From positions 372,001 through 436,000 of the forward strand of contig JAHQJS010000007.1 of the NCBI GenBank assembly GCA_019057385.1: a DNA stretch of 64,000 bases, in the 5' to 3' direction. This DNA is from Candidatus Borrarchaeum weybense. GTDB taxonomy: Archaea; Asgardarchaeota; Sifarchaeia; Borrarchaeales; Borrarchaeaceae. Shown here piece after piece: positions 20,974 through 29,602 of this stretch. The position numbers and the translations under genes are program-made. How positions within the stretch are numbered: position 1 is the stretch's first letter; each line of letters begins with the position of its first letter. The notes beneath the pieces are model-generated. The model was not told the origin of the DNA. It saw only the letters and a list, made by a program, of their open reading frames with translations, and made no database searches.

Positions 20974-21411
20974 ATGTCACCAGAACAAAGAGAAATAAAA
21001 TTAAGGCCACATCACGTTTGGGGATTACATGACATTCAGGAAAATACTGATCACTATTATCTCCCCAATGAAGAATATATAGTTAAATGGAGAGAACAAG
21101 AAGGGGAAATCAAATATACTGAGAAATTGATATTGCATGGTAGAGATACAATTAGATTTCTTTTTGAAAATCCAGATTATGAGTTCACATATATTGATGG
21201 AAAAACTGAAGTTGATACAATCTGCTTAGAATGCAATACTTTCGAAGAATGCCACGATCCCGAATGCGAATCATTTCACAATGCACAGAAATGGGATGAA
21301 GACGCACTAAAAGCAATGCCATTTTTGAAAACGATGGAATTCGGAAAAAAATACAATCTGAATAAGTTCAATGAAATTCGAGACGCATTTCAAAGAAGTG
21401 TAAGCCAATGA
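20974..21411 (+). CDS. DUF1284-like Cys-rich protein
   Basis: IKLRPHHVWGLHDIQ...ICLECNTFEECHDPEC. Confidence 0.5.
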   Translation: MSPEQREIKLRPHHVWGLHDIQENTDHYYLPNEEYIVKWREQEGEIKYTEKLILHGRDTIRFLFENPDYEFTYIDGKTEVDTICLECNTFEECHDPECESFHNAQKWDEDALKAMPFLKTMEFGKKYNLNKFNEIRDAFQRSVSQ

Positions 21412-21508
21412 TGGACTCTGAAAAACAATCTCTCTTCTCTAGGAAAACATTTGATGACCGTTTCTTGACAAAATAAGCTCTTACATGCGATAGGTTTTAA
21501 AATACAGG

Positions 21509-22039
21509 CTATATTGGCTTAGCTGGTATCACGTTATTAATAATCTGTTTTGTTAATGCAAAAAAAGGTTTTTTCAAATTGAATCCACTTTTCGAAGACG
21601 TTTCAAAGAAGTATAAATCCCTTTCCATCGCAAAATTGCGTCCTTCTTCCTCTGTAACAACCCTGAATTCCTCAAGATCCTGCTTTGTTGCAACTAAAAT
21701 TTTTGGAATATTTCCGCAATAATTCTCAACATTTCTAATCCACTTTGGAACATTCTCGAAGGATGCTCTTTTTGTAATATCGTAGCAGCAGAGAGCCCCA
21801 AGCGCCCCTCGATAATAAATTGGACTCACATATTGAAAGCGCTCCTGACCTCCAGTATCCCAGATCTGCAGTTTTACTGTTGTCTGCTTTATTTTGAGAA
21901 ATTTTACCGAAAGGTCTACACCTAATGTCATTTTGTATTTTGTCTGAAATTTTCCTGTGATAAGTTTTTGTGTTAACGTTGTTTTTCCTACTGCGCCGTC
22001 CCCGACGACAATCATTTTGAAGAGATAATCCGCTGTCAT
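21509..22039 (-). CDS. Divergent Rab-like small GTPase
   Basis: GDGAVGKTTLTQKLI, WDTGGQERFQYVSPIYYRGALGAL, ATKQD, ETSSK. Confidence 0.92.
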   Translation of the reverse strand: MTADYLFKMIVVGDGAVGKTTLTQKLITGKFQTKYKMTLGVDLSVKFLKIKQTTVKLQIWDTGGQERFQYVSPIYYRGALGALCCYDITKRASFENVPKWIRNVENYCGNIPKILVATKQDLEEFRVVTEEEGRNFAMERDLYFFETSSKSGFNLKKPFFALTKQIINNVIPAKPI

Positions 22040-22266
22040 TGAAATTCCCAAATAAAGCAATTCTATAAGTTTAACATCGATTTTTTATTTAAACTCAATT
22101 ATAAGCTGCAGTCAGCTGAAGAAGTTTCATATATTCTTTATCAATATTTCTCTAATTAACCAGCTTTCAAACAATATTATATATTTTCTGAGAGAAATCT
22201 CAACAATTTCTGTAATATATGCAACGATCTTTTTAGAAAACGCCGTAAATTCTGTGTATTTACAAT

Positions 22267-22722
22267 CTAATTATCTTTATCTGCTTCAAATCGTTCTTCT
22301 TTTAATGTTTTAATGGTCAGAATATGTATAGTAACCCCGATGGCTATTATAACTAAGATTATCCGTACTATCAAATCGTTAACAATGAAATAAGTTGAAA
22401 ATCCTATGGTAAGCCATAAGAATGTTATAGACAATAATTTTGCTTTTAGAGGAATACCTTTTCCTTCGTAATAATTTCTAATATAGCTACCAAACCATTT
22501 ATTGCTTATTAACCAATTGTATAGTTTCTTTGAACTCCTTGCATAACAATATGCAGCAAGCAGGAGAAAAGGCGTAGTAGGCAAAAGCGGTATAAAAATT
22601 CCAATAATCCCCAGTGCTAAAGAAAGAGTTCCGGTAACTACCAATGCACCTTTGAACAGTTTCTGTCGAAAAGTAATAGTTATATTGGCATCATTGATAT
22701 CCTTTTCTTCGCTTTTATCCAT
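22267..22722 (-). CDS. YbaN/DUF454 family membrane protein
   Basis: LGIIGIFIPLLPTTPFLLLAAYCYARSSKKLYNWL. Confidence 0.85.
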   Translation of the reverse strand: MDKSEEKDINDANITITFRQKLFKGALVVTGTLSLALGIIGIFIPLLPTTPFLLLAAYCYARSSKKLYNWLISNKWFGSYIRNYYEGKGIPLKAKLLSITFLWLTIGFSTYFIVNDLIVRIILVIIAIGVTIHILTIKTLKEERFEADKDN

Positions 22723-22750
22723 TGTTCCACCATCATTTCAACATTGAACA

Positions 22751-24028
22751 CTATAGTTTACCTGTTTTGAAGTACGTTGCAATTTTCTCAGCGACTTTTT
22801 CTTGTTCTCTCCAATTACCATAGATAATGTCTTTTGAAATCAGTTTTTTTATCATTTTTCTAATATTTTTGTCTATTTTTCCTGCTGGTGCGTTCTTGAA
22901 AGGTGTTGAAGGTAAGGGCATAAATGTATGTGCATGAATTCTTGCCCCCATTTTTACTAAATCGCTCATAACCTTTATTGTTAATTCAATATCTTCTTCA
23001 TTTTCTTCAGGTAATCCAAAGACAAAGTCTACATTAGCATTAAGACCTTTTTTTAATGTCAGTTCAACAGAATTATATACATCTTCAACAGTATGACCTC
23101 TATGACACAAATCTAATACCCTTTGACTTCCGGATTGTGCACCGATAATTAAGTTGTCGTTATGTGCATATTTTAAAACTAAATCTATGGTTTCCTCGGT
23201 TACATGCTTTGGTCGGACTTCTGATGGAAAAGATCCTAAGAAAACTTTTCCTGAATCAAAAATTTCACTAACATCACTGAGCAATCTTTCTAATCTTGAA
23301 ATGTTTAATTTTTTTCCATCTAGTGAGCCGTAGGAAAACGCACTCGGTGCAATGAATCTAAGAAATGTAAGGTTTCGATTTTTCATAATTTGAACATACT
23401 TACAAATTACTTCTATACTTCGATGTCTTATTTGCCCTCCAAATAAATAAGGTGTTTGACAGAAATAGCAGAAATAGGGGCAGCCTCTCGTTATTTCGAT
23501 ATAGCCGAATCGATTATGTTTGACAGCAAAAGGTGGGTATCTATCTAAATCGATAGGAGGTCTTCGACCAGTATAGCAGTATTCACCTTCGTCGTCTAAA
23601 AAGGCTATTCCTTTGACAGTACTATAAGTTTCATTGTTATCTATCTTCTTAAGAAGTTCAATTAGGGTTTCTTCCCCTTCTCCTCTTATGACTACATCAA
23701 ATCCCATTCTAAGCGTTCCTATTGGATCTCCTGTTGGATGAGGACCTCCTGTTATGAATAGTGGTTTATTTTTGTATTTTTCTCTCAAATCCCTAATCAG
23801 TCTATAAGTTTCCCAAAGTTGAGGTGTACAAAATGAAATTCCAACGATCACTTCTTCATGTTTATTGATTATAGTCCCTAATCCTGAGATTAGTTCATTT
23901 TCGCGGCTAATGAAATAGATTGGTAAATTATCAAAATACTCATCTGTTTCTAGTGCTCCAACTAAAGCATTGAAACTGAACCTAGTCTGTTTGTTATAAT
24001 ACAGCACTAAAGCTATGTTTTTTTCCAT
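22751..24028 (-). CDS. B12-binding domain radical SAM protein
   Basis: GGPHPTGDP..; [24 protein letters not shown] radical SAM motif. Confidence 0.88.
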   Translation of the reverse strand: MEKNIALVLYYNKQTRFSFNALVGALETDEYFDNLPIYFISRENELISGLGTIINKHEEVIVGISFCTPQLWETYRLIRDLREKYKNKPLFITGGPHPTGDPIGTLRMGFDVVIRGEGEETLIELLKKIDNNETYSTVKGIAFLDDEGEYCYTGRRPPIDLDRYPPFAVKHNRFGYIEITRGCPYFCYFCQTPYLFGGQIRHRSIEVICKYVQIMKNRNLTFLRFIAPSAFSYGSLDGKKLNISRLERLLSDVSEIFDSGKVFLGSFPSEVRPKHVTEETIDLVLKYAHNDNLIIGAQSGSQRVLDLCHRGHTVEDVYNSVELTLKKGLNANVDFVFGLPEENEEDIELTIKVMSDLVKMGARIHAHTFMPLPSTPFKNAPAGKIDKNIRKMIKKLISKDIIYGNWREQEKVAEKIATYFKTGKL

Positions 24029-24203
24029 AATTAATCATCCTTTTCTCTTAACAGCGAAAACAGAGTTTGGATAATTTGGTTAATGCAAACAGCGTTTTGT
24101 TTTTTGGTCTAGTTGGACGTTTTTATTGAAATAAATTTATCTATAGAACCATAGTAATCGAATCTACAATAAAATAATATTCAACTTCAGGTAGGGAGTT
24201 CAA

Positions 24204-24782
24204 TTGCGAGAGTTTACAAGACCTAATATAGTTGTTAGTAAATGTCTCGGATTTGCCGCATGCCGATGGAATGCTGAAATAATTCAAGCGGACAATATTA
24301 AAAAACTTGAACCGTATGTAAATTTCATTCCCGTGTGTCCAGAGGTTGAAATTGGCCTAGGAATCCCTCGTGATCCGATACAAATTGTCTCCATGAATGG
24401 TGAAGAGAAACTTATACAGCCTGCAAGTGGAAATGATTTAACAGAAAAGATGATTAAATTTACAGACTTATTTTTGTCCTCCTTGGATGAAATTGATGGT
24501 TTTATCTTAAAAAGCCGCTCTCCTTCGTGTGGTATTAATGATGTAAAGATATATCCAAGCTTAGAAACAACAGATCCAATAAGTTCTAATAATTCAGGCT
24601 TTTTTGGTAGAAGAGTTCTTGAAATTTTTCCTGATTTAGCGATAAATGATGAATGTCAACTAAAAGACAGCAAAATAAGACAAGATTTTCTAAAAAAACT
24701 TTTTACCCGCGCTTGTTTTCGTGAAGGCCAAAAAGTCAATAAAATAGAAGATTTTGTGAAACGTAACTTCAAGAATTTGTAA
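24204..24782 (+). CDS. DUF523-like protein
   Basis: VVSKCLGFAACRWNAE...FIPVCPEVEIGLGIPRDPI...LKSRSPSCG. Confidence 0.85.
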   Translation: MREFTRPNIVVSKCLGFAACRWNAEIIQADNIKKLEPYVNFIPVCPEVEIGLGIPRDPIQIVSMNGEEKLIQPASGNDLTEKMIKFTDLFLSSLDEIDGFILKSRSPSCGINDVKIYPSLETTDPISSNNSGFFGRRVLEIFPDLAINDECQLKDSKIRQDFLKKLFTRACFREGQKVNKIEDFVKRNFKNL

Positions 24783-24858
24783 CCGATTTGCCTATATAAC
24801 AAATTTAAAAGATAATTGGGCTCGTTTATCATTATCTAAAATAGGAGGAGATTTGTTT

Positions 24859-25398
24859 ATGATGCCAATCGGTCCTTTAATGATTGAACACAGACTTATC
24901 GAACGTATAGTTCCTGTACTTAAAGAAGAACTCCGTAGAATTAACAATACAAACGAAGTGAATCCTGTTTTAATTGAAACTGCAGTTGATTTTTTTAGGA
25001 CATATGCAGACAGAACACACCATGGTAAAGAAGAAGATATTCTTTTTCGAGAACTTAAAAAAAAGCTACTCTCGCCTGAACATCAAAAAATTATGGATGA
25101 ATTAGTAGAAGAACATGTTTATGCAAGAAAAACTGTGGGCAATCTGCTTAAGGCTAAAGATAGCTTTATGCAGGGCAGTAAAAATGCTTTAAAGGATGTT
25201 ATAGATCGTTTAAGTGATCTTATTGAACTTTATCCTGCTCATATCGAAAAGGAAGACAAGAGGTTTTTCATACCAGTAATGGACTATTTCAGTAAACAAG
25301 AACAAGATGACATGCTTCAGGAATCATGGGAATTCGACAGAAAAATGATACATGAGAAATACGAAAACATTGTTGAACATCTTGAAGGTGCAGGCTAA
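24859..25398 (+). CDS. Hemerythrin HHE domain protein
   Basis: IEHRLIERI...ADRTHHGKEEDILF...YPAHIEKEDKRFFIPVMDYF. Confidence 0.88.
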   Translation: MMPIGPLMIEHRLIERIVPVLKEELRRINNTNEVNPVLIETAVDFFRTYADRTHHGKEEDILFRELKKKLLSPEHQKIMDELVEEHVYARKTVGNLLKAKDSFMQGSKNALKDVIDRLSDLIELYPAHIEKEDKRFFIPVMDYFSKQEQDDMLQESWEFDRKMIHEKYENIVEHLEGAG

Positions 25399-25435
25399 TT
25401 CATTAATAACTCTAAAACAATATAGACAATAAAAC

Positions 25436-26329
25436 TTATGGTAATTGAAACTCTTCTTCGGTTTTCTTTACCAAACCCTCTTTTTGTAACTGCTTGAGAT
25501 TTCTTTTTATTTTTTCTGATTCTACACCAAGTTTATTAATCATTTCTGATTCAGAGAGACTTTTTTCTTTTAGAAGTGCTTTTAAAATCATTCCTCGAAT
25601 TTCTCTGTTAGATCCTTTGAAAGATTTCTGTTTTCTATAATGGGCACTTCGTCTTGTGGGATTTTTATATCGTTTTTTAAGTAGAACCCCATAATCCATC
25701 ACCATATAGTACCATATGCGAGGATTTGAAGCATCGAGAGTTTTTTCTATCAAAGGAAAAATTTCGGCATCTTTAACATCATCTCTATCACTAAAGAAGA
25801 AGTGTAAAAATACACTTCGTATATTTGTTTCGATAAATACCGTAGGCTTATTGAAGGCAAAGGTAGCAACTGCAGAAGCCGTATATTCACCGATGCCTGG
25901 AAATTTTATCAAAATATCTGGAGAGGAAGGAAGTTTACCTTTAAAATCCGTTACTACCATATTTGCTGTTTCTTTTAAAGCCTTAGCCCTTCGATTATAT
26001 CCCAGCCCCTGCCATAATTCAAGTACTTCACGGAGAGACGCCTTAGCCAGTGATTCAAAATCTGGAAACGCTTCGATAAATTGTTCATATTTCTTGATAA
26101 CCCTTTTCGTTTGAGTTTGCTGAAGCATGATTTCTGAAACCAGAATATAATAGGGATCCTTCGTTTCTCTCCACGGAAATTTACGTCCATTTTCTTGATA
26201 GTAGTTATAAATGATTTTTTGAAAAAGACTGACTGCCTGTGGTGTTAGGCCATGTTCATTAAACTCATTTCTTAATTGTGAAGTAATATCCTTTTCTATT
26301 TGCCATGATGTTATGAAATCCTTCTTCAT
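25436..26329 (-). CDS. MutY-like HhH-GPD glycosylase lacking the Fe-S motif, with C-terminal winged-helix-like segment
   Basis: RKFPWRETKDPYYILVSEIMLQQTQTKRV, FPGIGEYTASAVATFAF; no Cys cluster; EIRGMILKALLKEKSLSESEMINKLG tail. Confidence 0.82.
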   Translation of the reverse strand: MKKDFITSWQIEKDITSQLRNEFNEHGLTPQAVSLFQKIIYNYYQENGRKFPWRETKDPYYILVSEIMLQQTQTKRVIKKYEQFIEAFPDFESLAKASLREVLELWQGLGYNRRAKALKETANMVVTDFKGKLPSSPDILIKFPGIGEYTASAVATFAFNKPTVFIETNIRSVFLHFFFSDRDDVKDAEIFPLIEKTLDASNPRIWYYMVMDYGVLLKKRYKNPTRRSAHYRKQKSFKGSNREIRGMILKALLKEKSLSESEMINKLGVESEKIKRNLKQLQKEGLVKKTEEEFQLP

Positions 26330-26449
26330 ATGTATCCCTATGCGCTTGATATCGTAAACGAATAAGCTGTAGCACGAAGACTTTTAAATTTTTATGAAAT
26401 TGTAGTTCATATTAAATAATTCAAATAATGTGTTTTGGGTGGATATAAT

Positions 26450-26800
26450 ATGCCATGGATAAAACAAGAAGATTGTGTTGGTTGTGAAACTTGTATTGAT
26501 GAATGTCCCGTTGATGCAATTTATTTGGAAAACGAAACAGCACATATAGATAAAGAACTTTGTGTTCGTTGCGGAATATGTCATGATATATGTCCAGAAG
26601 AGGCAATAAGACATGATAGTGAAAAAATACCTGAAGACGTGGAAGCCAACGTAGAGTGGACAAAAAAGCTGTTAGAATATTATGATAAAATAGAAGAAAG
26701 AAGGGCATTCCTCATAAGAATTGGTAAGTATTTCAACAAAGAAAAAGTAGTCGCAGAAAAGACAATCGAGCAAATAGAATTGTTGAAAGGGCAGTTATAA
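26450..26800 (+). CDS. 2x[4Fe-4S] ferredoxin-domain protein
   Basis: CVGCETCIDECPVDAI and CVRCGICHDICPEEAI. Confidence 0.92.
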   Translation: MPWIKQEDCVGCETCIDECPVDAIYLENETAHIDKELCVRCGICHDICPEEAIRHDSEKIPEDVEANVEWTKKLLEYYDKIEERRAFLIRIGKYFNKEKVVAEKTIEQIELLKGQL

Positions 26801-26818
26801 CGAGGTCGAACCGCTAGA

Positions 26819-27391
26819 ATGAGAGATGAAATGGAAAGGTGGGAACAAGAAAAGGGAGTAAGGTTTCTAAGGAAAATTGGCATTAGAAAAGGCCAGACTG
26901 TTTTAGATTTCGGTTCGGGAGTTGGTCATTACAGTATCCCTGCGGCAATTATTGTTGGGATCAGAGGCAGAGTTTATGCCATCGATAAAGATCACAATGA
27001 TTTGAACAAATTAGAGCAAAAAGCAATTTTTCTAAATTTAGTGAGTATTAGACCAATTGGGACCTCTGGAGAATTAAGACTTGATTTAGAGGACAAATCA
27101 ATCGATGCAGCATTAATTTATGATGTCTTGCACTATTTAAAAAAATATGAAAGGAAAATATTATACACTGAAGTTCACCGTGTCTTAAAGTCAAATGCTT
27201 TGCTTTCAATCTATCCCAAACATACAGCTGAAGATTTTCCAATGTGGGAATTTAGAAACATGCGTTTAAATGCTGTTATCAAAGAAATCCAAGATTCTGG
27301 CTTTATCTTCGAAAAAAAATATTGTAATAAAATCATCCACTATGACTGGCTTACTCAGGGTTGTGTCTTTAATTTTAAGAAGATCAATTAA
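26819..27391 (+). CDS. SAM-dependent methyltransferase
   Basis: VLDFGSGVGHYSIPAAIIVGIRGRVYAIDKD. Confidence 0.85.
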   Translation: MRDEMERWEQEKGVRFLRKIGIRKGQTVLDFGSGVGHYSIPAAIIVGIRGRVYAIDKDHNDLNKLEQKAIFLNLVSIRPIGTSGELRLDLEDKSIDAALIYDVLHYLKKYERKILYTEVHRVLKSNALLSIYPKHTAEDFPMWEFRNMRLNAVIKEIQDSGFIFEKKYCNKIIHYDWLTQGCVFNFKKIN

Positions 27392-27415
27392 AAGCAAATA
27401 GTTTCTCTAACAAGT

Positions 27416-27847
27416 CTATTCTTTTAATGAGTTTCTTATCATAGTAGAAATTTTATCCAGCTCTTCTCTTGGTGGCTCTAAGAAGTTATTTGGACCATAT
27501 TTCACCTCGAATCCGTCTCCAAAAAAGCGAGGAACTACATGTAGGTGGATGTGGAATATTTCTTGAGCCGCCGCCTTGCCGTCGGATAGAAATAGGTTAA
27601 TTCCTTCGCATTCTATTCCTGATTTTTTAATTGCCTTTACGATGCGTAATGCGACCTTAAACATATGTGCACCCATTTCTTCGTCTAATTCTGATAAGCC
27701 AGGAGCATGAGTTTTTGGAATCACTACTAGATGTCCAGGGTTAATTGGTCGGATTACCATGAATGCGAGTACTTTTTCATCTGAATACACGATACTCGCA
27801 GGTTTTTTGTCATTTATAATTTCGCAGAACACACAATTTTGTTCCAT
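27416..27847 (-). CDS. HIT family hydrolase
   Basis: CVFCEIINDKKPASIVYSDE...GHLVVIPKTHAPG...QEIFHIHLHVVPRF. Confidence 0.92.
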   Translation of the reverse strand: MEQNCVFCEIINDKKPASIVYSDEKVLAFMVIRPINPGHLVVIPKTHAPGLSELDEEMGAHMFKVALRIVKAIKKSGIECEGINLFLSDGKAAAQEIFHIHLHVVPRFFGDGFEVKYGPNNFLEPPREELDKISTMIRNSLKE

Positions 27848-28084
27848 AAGCATCCCTTCATTCTCCTTAAGCTGAATTATCTTTAACTGATTTACCTTTA
27901 AAAAGTAATGAGATACGAAAACATTAAACCAAGAAAAGAAATGAAATAACACCGATGCCACTTTAACAAAGTTTTTATTTTTCATTCTCTGATACAAGAG
28001 GCTATCAATTGAAATTTAAGGTTCTGTGAATATTCAGGAGGACATTTTTTGAACGAAAAAATAAGAGAGAGAATGAGATTAAGT

Positions 28085-28122
28085 CAATCACCCCCTAACA
28101 AGTTGGGGGGTCTCCTTGCGGT
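28085..28122. repeat. IS200/IS605-type end hairpin, solo
   Basis: ATCACCCCCTAACAAGTTGGGGGGTCTCCTTGCGG, matches hairpins at 42030 and 57443. Confidence 0.65.
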
Positions 28123-28315
28123 GGTAATTATGAACAGGAGAAAAAACTAAAAGAGATAGATTGGGACAACTTAGATTGGCAGGAATATCTTTGCGATTGT
28201 TGTCATGGAGGTAGTACTGCGCCTACAATTCGAAGCAAGGATAAAGATGCCAAACATGATTAAGGATTTACTTGGACCAGTGATAAAAGACATATTATGA
28301 GAATGTAAGAAAAAT

Positions 28316-29185
28316 GTGATAAAAATGGATCCAGAGGATGAAAAAAAAGAAGTTGAAATAAAAAAGATGGTACGAGAGGGTTATGCTAAGGTAGTTAAAG
28401 AAGAGAGTTCCTGTTGCCCTTCAGTAGATTCTTGCTGTGAAGGAGGCACTAGTACATTAGAAGATATGAGTAAAATGGTGGGATACACTGAAGAAGAACT
28501 CAAGGAAGTTCCTGCAGGAGCAAACCTAGGACTCGGATGCGGCAATCCCGTTGCTCTCGCTTCATTACAAAAAGGTGAAATCGTACTTGATCTTGGCTCA
28601 GGTGCTGGCTTTGACTGTTTTCTTGCAGCAAACAGAGTAGGAAAAGATGGTAAAGTGATTGGCGTAGATATGACACCAGAAATGATAGACAAAGCCAGAA
28701 TGAATGCAAGAAAAGGAGATTACGAAAATATAGAATTTAGGCTTGGAGAGATCGAAAATCTTCCTGCAGCTGATAATTCAGTAGATGTCGTTATTTCAAA
28801 TTGTGTAATTAACCTCTCACCAAATAAAAAAAGAGTTTTTGAAGAAGCATATAGGGTATTAAAGCCTGGAGGAAGGTTGATGGTCTCTGATATTGTATTA
28901 TTGAAAGAACTTCCAGATTTCATAAAGAAATCCGTTGAAGCCTATGTTAGTTGTGTTTCCGGAGCGATTATGAAGGACGAATACCTTAATCTAATACAGA
29001 TTGCAGGATTTGAGGAAGTAAATATAATTGATGAAACAGCCTTCCCTGCGGAATGCGTTACTAATGACCCGACTGTAAAAAGAATTATAGATGAGTTAAA
29101 AATTCCACTTGAAACAGTAGAAGATGCGATTAATTCGGCAGTGAGTATAAAACTCAATGGGATCAAACCAATTATAATCAAATAG
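28316..29185 (+). CDS. arsM: Arsenite methyltransferase
   Basis: SCCPSVDSCCEGG, ANLGLGCGNPVALASLQKGEIVLDLGSGAGFDCFLAA, SNCVINLSPNKKRVFEEAYRVLKPGGR. Confidence 0.92.
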   Translation: MIKMDPEDEKKEVEIKKMVREGYAKVVKEESSCCPSVDSCCEGGTSTLEDMSKMVGYTEEELKEVPAGANLGLGCGNPVALASLQKGEIVLDLGSGAGFDCFLAANRVGKDGKVIGVDMTPEMIDKARMNARKGDYENIEFRLGEIENLPAADNSVDVVISNCVINLSPNKKRVFEEAYRVLKPGGRLMVSDIVLLKELPDFIKKSVEAYVSCVSGAIMKDEYLNLIQIAGFEEVNIIDETAFPAECVTNDPTVKRIIDELKIPLETVEDAINSAVSIKLNGIKPIIIK

Positions 29186-29228
29186 TGATCATCGTTAAGG
29201 ATGAGGGAATTCATTTTATTCCTTCTGT

Positions 29229-29262
29229 AAACTACCTCACCCTATCGGAAGGGGACTTCCTG
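29229..29262. repeat. Degenerate end hairpin
   Basis: AAACTACCTCACCCTATCGGAAGGGGACTTCCTG resembles 56109 end (GAACTACC-hairpin-GGCTTCCTG). Confidence 0.45.
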
Positions 29263-29333
29263 CCGATTAAGTTTAAATAAGTATAAACAATAGTGTTAAT
29301 AGTAGTGAGATGTATCTAAGGAGATGAGAACTT

Positions 29334-29519
29334 ATGAGTAGAAGAGGACGAGGTGGCGGAGCAGGAGGAGGCAGAGGAAGAGGCGGTGGATATGGTCTTG
29401 GTCCTGGAGGACAATGTGTATGTCCTAGTTGCGGCTACACAGCTCAACATATAGTAGGACAACCCTGTTATTCGATGAAATGTCCTAACTGTGGTTCACC
29501 TATGACAAGGGGAAGCTAA
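29334..29519 (+). CDS. Small RGG-rich zinc-ribbon protein
   Basis: MSRRGRGGGAGGGRGRGGG...CVCPSCGYTAQHIVGQPCYSMKCPNCGSPM. Confidence 0.75.
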   Translation: MSRRGRGGGAGGGRGRGGGYGLGPGGQCVCPSCGYTAQHIVGQPCYSMKCPNCGSPMTRGS

Positions 29520-29602
29520 ATTCATCAATAATTTACTTTTGCAGTAACACAAAAGATGAATTTGATATTGAGGGTTAGTGCCTTTTCAAGGTAGCAAAGA
29601 TT

